Of a DNA stretch of 17,184 nt, positions 13,483-17,184 are shown piece after piece. The first letter of the stretch is position 1. Every line of letters starts with the position of its first letter. The notes beneath the pieces are model-generated. The model was not told the origin of the DNA, did no database searches, and was given only the letters and a program-made list of their open reading frames with translations. A program made the position numbers and the translations under genes. Where the stretch lies: positions 1-17,184 of the forward strand of contig JANXVV010000181.1 of the NCBI GenBank assembly GCA_025351525.1, read 5' to 3'. The stretch is from Humisphaera sp. GTDB taxonomy: Bacteria > Planctomycetota > Phycisphaerae > Tepidisphaerales > Tepidisphaeraceae.

Positions 13483-13615
13483 GTAACTGTTTACCGTGCC
13501 CGGAACATCGGGAAATGCCGCGTAGAATGACCGCGCACATTCTACATCCGGAGGACGATCTCGCGAAACCGTCGGCGAATCGACACTATTTCGGTCAGTG
13601 AGGGTAAACAGTTAC
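13483..13615 (+). mobile_element. 133-bp MITE-like terminal repeat, right copy
   Basis: Same length and orientation as 8689-8821 and about 89% identical by eye. It keeps perfect 13-bp terminal inverted repeats (GTAACTGTTTACC and GGTAAACAGTTAC). Internally GTAGAATG and CATTCTAC form an 8-bp stem that is degraded in the left copy. This copy looks like the better-preserved member and could move alone. Confidence 0.8.
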
Positions 13616-13623
13616 CTTGCGGC
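13616..13623. repeat. Target-site duplication, right copy (CTTGCGGC)
   Basis: Exact match to 8681-8688 immediately outside the right terminal repeat, within codons 47-49 of vapC. Confidence 0.85.
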
Positions 13624-13762
13624 GAAGGGTGGCCCATAGTTCCAATCGTGCAATTTCCGATGTCACGACGGTAATGCCAGCGATCACCTCCGCAGTAATT
13701 GCCGCCGAATCCATTTCCGGGACATAGAGTTTCACAAGGCAGGATGTATCCCAGTAGGCCAT
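13616..13762 (-). pseudogene. vapC: vapC toxin, N-terminal half, interrupted by the composite insertion
   Basis: Forty-nine intact codons of a PIN-domain toxin. The first catalytic aspartate lies in MAYWDTSCLVKLYVPE, and the conserved glutamate region reads SEIARLELWATLRRK, where the frame meets the terminal repeat. It starts 2 bp after the stop of the antitoxin gene (TGAGAATG), the standard vapBC arrangement. The continuation, EAIGDLHRGG, lies at 8680 on the same strand. VapC proteins are ribonucleases that cut tRNA or rRNA; this half has only part of the acidic active site and cannot be functional. Confidence 0.88.
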
Positions 13763-13764
13763 TC

Positions 13765-13998
13765 TCAGTCCCGCCCCTCACGAGAGTCGGTGAGAATCTG
13801 ATCGCTGGCAAGCGTGTGTTGCCCCGACCCGACGGACGCACGCAGCGTATCAAGCCGCGTCATCCAGTCTTGCGCGATGCTGGAGCCTGGCACGCTTTTT
13901 TGTCGACGGAGCGCGGCACTCAGATGGAGCGGCAGTTTTTCCTGCTCCTCAGGCGGCAGTCGGTCGGCTGCATTTTCTATTTCCGTGAGCGTGGACAT
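13765..13998 (-). CDS. vapB: Antitoxin of the interrupted vapBC module
   Basis: A 77-residue protein starting MSTLTEIENAADRLPPEEQE, with a helical N-terminus like the short addiction antitoxins found upstream of PIN toxins in planctomycetes, and a charged C-terminal tail that would wrap the toxin. It has no clear AbrB or ribbon-helix-helix motif that I can identify, so the identity rests mainly on position: same strand, stop 2 bp before the vapC start. Since the toxin is split, it is an orphan antitoxin. It appears intact. Confidence 0.65.
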   Translation of the reverse strand: MSTLTEIENAADRLPPEEQEKLPLHLSAALRRQKSVPGSSIAQDWMTRLDTLRASVGSGQHTLASDQILTDSREGRD

Positions 13999-14103
13999 GT
14001 CTATTGCGTTACAATCCGTGAGTGTTCATGGCAACGGTTGGCTCAGGAGATGACAACGGCATATCATTTACCGATCTAAAAAGCCCAAACTCCTTACCCC
14101 ATC

Positions 14104-14535
14104 ATGGAACTCGCCCCCTCCACCAATTTCACACCGACCAAAGATGATCGACCGGTCATGCCACCGCCGTTGCCGGTCATGTTGGTGACCATCGAAGACG
14201 CCCGACTTGCGGCGGCGGCGGGATTGGAGCGCGATCTCGATGCGTTCTATGTCGGTCTGCTCCAGTTCGAGCGGGAGGCGAAGGACGAGGGGATCGTCTA
14301 CAAGGCGGAGAACTTCAGATTGTTCATTGAGGTTCAGGAAGGGCCCGTGCTTCGCGACGACATGCGGATGCTGGGGGTGGTCGTCAAATCATTGCCGGAT
14401 CTCATGCGGAAATTTCGCGAAGCCGAGATCGAATTCTCCCGCGAGCGCGGCCTGACTGCCGGTGACGAGCGACTGGTGCTGCTCGATCCCGCCGGGAACT
14501 GGTTGCGGATCATGCAATCTAAATTGATTGTTTAG
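14104..14535 (+). CDS. VOC-superfamily (glyoxalase-like) protein
   Basis: A 143-residue cytosolic protein. FYVGLLQFEREAKDEGIVYK (48-67) and the C-terminal DERLVLLDPAGNWLRI (about 121-136) give the pattern of a vicinal-oxygen-chelate domain: a helix with FY.GLLGFER near the start, and LLDPAGN.L.I at the end. Residues 15-40 form a Pro-rich linker and do not match the fold. Typical metal-ligand histidines are not visible, so it may bind rather than convert a ligand. Function is unknown. It ends just upstream of coaE on the same strand and may be co-transcribed with it. Confidence 0.6.
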   Translation: MELAPSTNFTPTKDDRPVMPPPLPVMLVTIEDARLAAAAGLERDLDAFYVGLLQFEREAKDEGIVYKAENFRLFIEVQEGPVLRDDMRMLGVVVKSLPDLMRKFREAEIEFSRERGLTAGDERLVLLDPAGNWLRIMQSKLIV

Positions 14536-14553
14536 GGGATGCCCCTTGTCAGT

Positions 14554-14615
14554 TGTCAGTGGTCCGTTGTTAAGAAATGCGGGTCCGCGATATCTTCAAA
14601 CACTGACCACTGACA
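14554..14615. repeat. 11-bp inverted repeat overlapping the coaE start
   Basis: TGTCAGTGGTC (14554-14564) and GACCACTGACA (14605-14615) are perfect inverses around 40 nt. The right arm ends on the A of the coaE ATG. In mRNA this would fold the initiation region. Sequences of the CAGTTGTCAGTGGTC kind also look like dispersed extragenic repeats, so it may be a mobile remnant rather than a control element. Confidence 0.5.
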
Positions 14616-15262
14616 TGCTTAGAAAACCCATCATTGGAATCGCGGGGGGCATCGGCAGTGGCAAGACCTTTGTCGCGCGGTTGTTTGGCGAACTGGGATG
14701 CCTGGTGATCGAAGCCGATGCGCTGGTTCGCGAGGCCTATCTCGACCCTGTCATTCGGGGGACGCTTCGAGAATGGTGGAATGATGACTTGTTTTTGACC
14801 GATGGCAGCGTGGATCGAACGGCGATCGCGCGGAAGGTGTTTGACGATCCGGAGCAACGGCAAAGGTTGGAGCGACTGCTGCACCCGTGGGTCGGAGCTC
14901 GTCGGGAAGCGATGCAGCGGGATGCCGATGTGAAGACGTCGGCGTTTGTGTGGGACACGCCGTTGCTGTTTGAGACCGGTTTGAATAAGGCCTGCGATGC
15001 GGTGGTTTTTGTCGATGTTCCCGATTCGGAACGGCTTCGGCGGGTGGTCGCCCAACGCGGTTGGAACGCCGAAGAACTGCATCGTCGAGAAATTTTGCAA
15101 ATGCCACTGGACAAGAAGCGTCGATTATCGCATTATGTCGTCAACAACACCGCTGAAACTGCCGACATGAGTGCAGCACGGCCTGGTGGGACCCGCAGAC
15201 AAGTCCGAGAGATTTTTTTCCGAATTGTTGCAGGCTTGCCAGACCGCCCCATACGGGCCTAA
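14615..15262 (+). CDS. coaE: Dephospho-CoA kinase
   Basis: A 215-residue cytosolic P-loop kinase that phosphorylates the 3'-OH of dephospho-CoA, the last step of coenzyme A synthesis. The Walker A loop GIAGGIGSGKT is at residues 8-18, with Lys17 and Thr18. EADALVREAY follows as the substrate (D-lid) region, HPWVGARR near 90-97 is the family H-P motif, and DTPLLFE near 112-118 and V-N-N-T near 173-176 are conserved. I chose ATG 14615 because the family N-terminus (KPIIGIAGG) begins there; an upstream in-frame ATG at 14528 adds 29 unrelated residues from repeat sequence. Adjacency to rho fits planctomycete gene order as I recall it. Confidence 0.95.
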   Translation: MLRKPIIGIAGGIGSGKTFVARLFGELGCLVIEADALVREAYLDPVIRGTLREWWNDDLFLTDGSVDRTAIARKVFDDPEQRQRLERLLHPWVGARREAMQRDADVKTSAFVWDTPLLFETGLNKACDAVVFVDVPDSERLRRVVAQRGWNAEELHRREILQMPLDKKRRLSHYVVNNTAETADMSAARPGGTRRQVREIFFRIVAGLPDRPIRA

Positions 15263-15548
15263 GATTACTCACCCTATCCTTATTCAAATGGTGGTGATGT
15301 TTGGGTGAGTCGTTGGTGAAGCCGTTTTTCCGCTTATTTCGTTCAGCAGACTGAATACTTGATAACTTCCCCTTAATTGATCTTCATTATCGTGCGGCTC
15401 TTTTTGAAGGGCCTGAAAAGGTTTCTCCCCTCGCTAGCCGTGTGAACGGAATCGGTGGTTTCGCCAGTGTGGCGGACGCCGGATTCTTCCCGTCGACGGG
15501 TGGAAGACTCTGTCGTTTCCCGCATTGAACTTACACGGAGGCCATTCC
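15263..15548 (+). promoter_or_regulatory. Intergenic leader before rho
   Basis: This 286-bp gap contains no gene. ACTCACCC (15267-15274) and GGGTGAGT (15303-15310) form an 8-bp stem just after coaE, with no T-run. CCCGTCGACGGG (15489-15500) is a perfect 12-bp palindrome in the leader. GGAGG at 15537-15541 is a clear ribosome-binding site 7 bases before the rho ATG. Long leaders allow rho autoregulation in other bacteria; that role is inferred here. No convincing promoter could be assigned. Confidence 0.4.
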
Positions 15549-17184
15549 ATGGCAAAGTCCCCCACCCGCAGTCGTAAAAAAAGTGAACACGCCGAACCGG
15601 ACTCGCAAACCCCGGAAATGCAATCTGAAGTCGCGGAGCAATCCGCTGCCCCCGTGGCGATGATAGAAGCCCCGCCGGCGGTCGAGGCACGCCCCGAACC
15701 CAGGGAACAACCCAAGGCCGAACCGCGCCAAGAGCCCCGTCAGGAGACTCGGCAAGAGCCCCGCGGGGAACGCAACGATCGCGGTGGCGAGCGGAGCGGC
15801 GATCGCGGCGGGGACAGAGGCGGAGACCGCGCCGCCGATCGCGGGAGTCGCGATCACAAGCAGACGCCTTCCGAAGACGTCGCCGATTTCGATGCGGAAA
15901 CCAACGCCAAGTACGAGCAGGTCAAGGGCGGCAAGCTCTACATCAAAGACCTCCAGCAGATGGATGTTCTTGCCCTCCACGAGATCGCCAAGACCGAAAA
16001 TATCCAGGATTACATCGGGCTGAAAAAACAGGATCTGATCTTCCAGATTCTCCGCAGCCGCATTCGTCAGAATGGTCTGATGTATGGCGAAGGCGTTCTG
16101 GAAATTCTGCCGGATGGTTTCGGTTTCCTTCGCAGCCCGGAATACAACTATCTTCCGTGCCCGGACGATATCTACATCAGCCCCAGCCAGATCCGCCGCT
16201 TCGGTTTGCGGAACGGGCATGTGGTTCAAGGGCAGATTCGTCCGCCCAAGGAATCCGAGCGCTACTTTGCGCTGCTTCGCGTCGAGGCCATCAACGGTGA
16301 GGATCCCGAGCGCATCACCGAGACCAGCAACTTCGAAGACCTCACGCCGTTGCACCCCAATCGGCGGTTGAGCCTGGAATCGGATCCGAAAGATCTGAAC
16401 ATGCGCATCTGCGATCTGGTGACGCCGATCGGCAAGGGCCAGCGCATGCTGATCGTCGCTCCGCCGCGCACCGGCAAAACGGTGCTGCTGCAAAAGATCG
16501 CCAACAGCATCAGCGCCAATCACCCCGAGGTGATTCTGATCATTCTGCTCATCGACGAACGGCCTGAAGAAGTCACCGACATGGAGCGCAACACCAAGGC
16601 CGAAGTCGTCAGCAGCACGTTCGACGAACCCACCGCCCGCCATGTGCAGGTGGCTGAAATGGTGATCGAAAAAGCCAAGCGTTTCGTCGAGTTCGGCAAG
16701 GATGTGGTCATCTTGCTCGACTCCATCACCCGCCTGGCCCGCGCCTACAACACCGAGGTCCCCCACTCCGGCAAAATCCTCACCGGCGGCGTCGATGCCA
16801 ATGCCCTGCAGAAGCCGAAACGCTTCTTCGGTGCCGCCCGAAACATCGAAGAAGGCGGCAGCCTGACGATCCTGGCGACCGCTCTGATCGACACCGGCAG
16901 CAAGATGGACGAAGTGATCTTCGAGGAATTCAAGGGCACCGGCAACGCCGAATTGCACCTTGACCGCCGTCTGGTGGATCGCCGCGTGTACCCGGCCATC
17001 GACATCAACGGTTCCGGCACCCGCCGAGAAGAATTGCTGCTCGATCCGAAGGAGCTGGAACTGGTCTATCGCCTTCGCCGCGTGCTGAGCGACATGAACC
17101 CGGTTGAAGCGGTGGAGTTGCTCAAGGGTCGGCTGGAGAAGGTGCCGAGCAATGGGCAGTTCTTGATGTCGATGAATTTGGATT
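15549..17184 (+). CDS. rho: Transcription termination factor Rho, N-terminally extended, 3' end outside window
   Basis: A 545-codon partial gene for the hexameric RNA helicase that ends transcription. The first 115 or so residues are a low-complexity extension, Glu/Pro/Gln-rich and then Arg/Gly/Asp-rich (repeated RQEPR- and GDRGG-like units), absent from short Rho proteins but common in some phyla. The Rho N-terminal helical region follows (LYIKDLQQMDVLALHEIAKT), then the RNA-binding cold-shock-like domain (GVLEILPDGFGFLRSPEYNY) and the ATPase. Walker A is APPRTGKT (304-311), the Walker B region is DVVILLDSITRLARAYN, and the Q/R-loop region includes GGVDANALQKPKRFFGAARN. The reading frame is intact up to the window end (FLMSMNLD). 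The extension may add RNA binding or phase separation; this is inference. Confidence 0.97.
   Translation, partial: MAKSPTRSRKKSEHAEPDSQTPEMQSEVAEQSAAPVAMIEAPPAVEARPEPREQPKAEPRQEPRQETRQEPRGERNDRGGERSGDRGGDRGGDRAADRGSRDHKQTPSEDVADFDAETNAKYEQVKGGKLYIKDLQQMDVLALHEIAKTENIQDYIGLKKQDLIFQILRSRIRQNGLMYGEGVLEILPDGFGFLRSPEYNYLPCPDDIYISPSQIRRFGLRNGHVVQGQIRPPKESERYFALLRVEAINGEDPERITETSNFEDLTPLHPNRRLSLESDPKDLNMRICDLVTPIGKGQRMLIVAPPRTGKTVLLQKIANSISANHPEVILIILLIDERPEEVTDMERNTKAEVVSSTFDEPTARHVQVAEMVIEKAKRFVEFGKDVVILLDSITRLARAYNTEVPHSGKILTGGVDANALQKPKRFFGAARNIEEGGSLTILATALIDTGSKMDEVIFEEFKGTGNAELHLDRRLVDRRVYPAIDINGSGTRREELLLDPKELELVYRLRRVLSDMNPVEAVELLKGRLEKVPSNGQFLMSMNLD

Larger units (their letters stand above)
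8689..13615. mobile_element. Composite transposon-like island inserted in vapC (4927 bp)
   Basis: The block is bounded by two 133-bp direct repeats and by the 8-bp duplication CTTGCGGC. Its outer ends, GTAACTGTTTACC at 8689 and GGTAAACAGTTAC ending at 13615, form a perfect 13-bp inverted pair. The inner end of the left repeat is degraded, which fits mobility through the outer ends. GTAA termini and 8-bp duplications are known for the IS66 family. No IS66 transposase is in the window, so movement would have needed one in trans. The cargo (8822-13482) includes a DUF6980-like gene, IS and RAYT fragments, palindrome arrays, a toxin-tail/immunity pair, a complete RAYT and a sulfatase. The alternative is recombination at a MITE already present in vapC, which would give the same structure. 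Confidence 0.75.

Noticed and set aside
14528..14614. Upstream start for coaE adding 29 residues
   Set aside because: The extension is encoded by repeat sequence and overlaps the preceding gene; family homology starts at 14615.
15531..16958. Long minus-strand reading frame opposite rho
   Set aside because: It is a shadow of the high-GC rho coding sequence. The plus strand carries all Rho motifs and the minus translation matches nothing I recognise.

Overview
The window looks like a chromosomal segment of a planctomycete, most likely near Phycisphaerae. The evidence is a Rho factor with a long Arg/Gly/Glu-rich N-terminal extension directly downstream of coaE, a secreted Cys-type sulfatase, RAYT/REP elements, and family-level resemblance of the small genes. 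This assignment is inference from gene content; no rRNA is present.

Layout. Positions 1-402 hold a REP-like hairpin and a terminator for a gene outside the window. A hybrid histidine kinase (403-2991) and DNA polymerase I (3197-6004) follow, separated by a cluster of hairpins. Positions 6102-8324 form a toxin-antitoxin and restriction patch: a decayed higBA-like pair, an MNT/HEPN pair and an Mrr-type endonuclease. From 8377 to 13998 lies the accessory region. Housekeeping genes resume with a VOC-fold protein (14104), coaE (14615) and rho (15549, running off the window end).

The strongest result is that 8689-13615 is one large composite insertion inside a vapC toxin gene. The N-terminal half of vapC (49 codons, still behind its antitoxin gene) lies at 13762-13616 and the C-terminal half at 8680-8377, both on the minus strand. 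Each broken end abuts a 133-bp direct repeat copy (8689-8821 and 13483-13615). These copies begin GTAACTG and end CAGTTAC, and the whole block is flanked by the 8-bp duplication CTTGCGGC. Removing 4927 bp plus one duplication copy restores an uninterrupted vapC frame across the junction. The ends and 8-bp duplication fit the IS66 family, so I read it as an IS66-related MITE-bounded composite transposon.

The 4.66-kb cargo holds a DUF6980-like gene, a truncated transposase, two RAYT C-terminal fragments, two palindrome arrays, an immunity gene with an orphan toxin tail, a complete RAYT between inverted REPs, and a secreted sulfatase.

The most unusual structure is the pair of arrays at 10106-10180 (4 units) and 10393-10635 (12 units). 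Both repeat a 12-bp palindrome of the form AAA-N6-TTT every 21 bp (two helical turns) but with different cores (CGCGCG and GACGTC). In the second array all core variation is CpG to TpG, CpA or TpA. Both strands read as seven-residue repeats. I do not recognise this as a described element. A hairpin family with constant TACT loop but varied stems is also scattered through the window.
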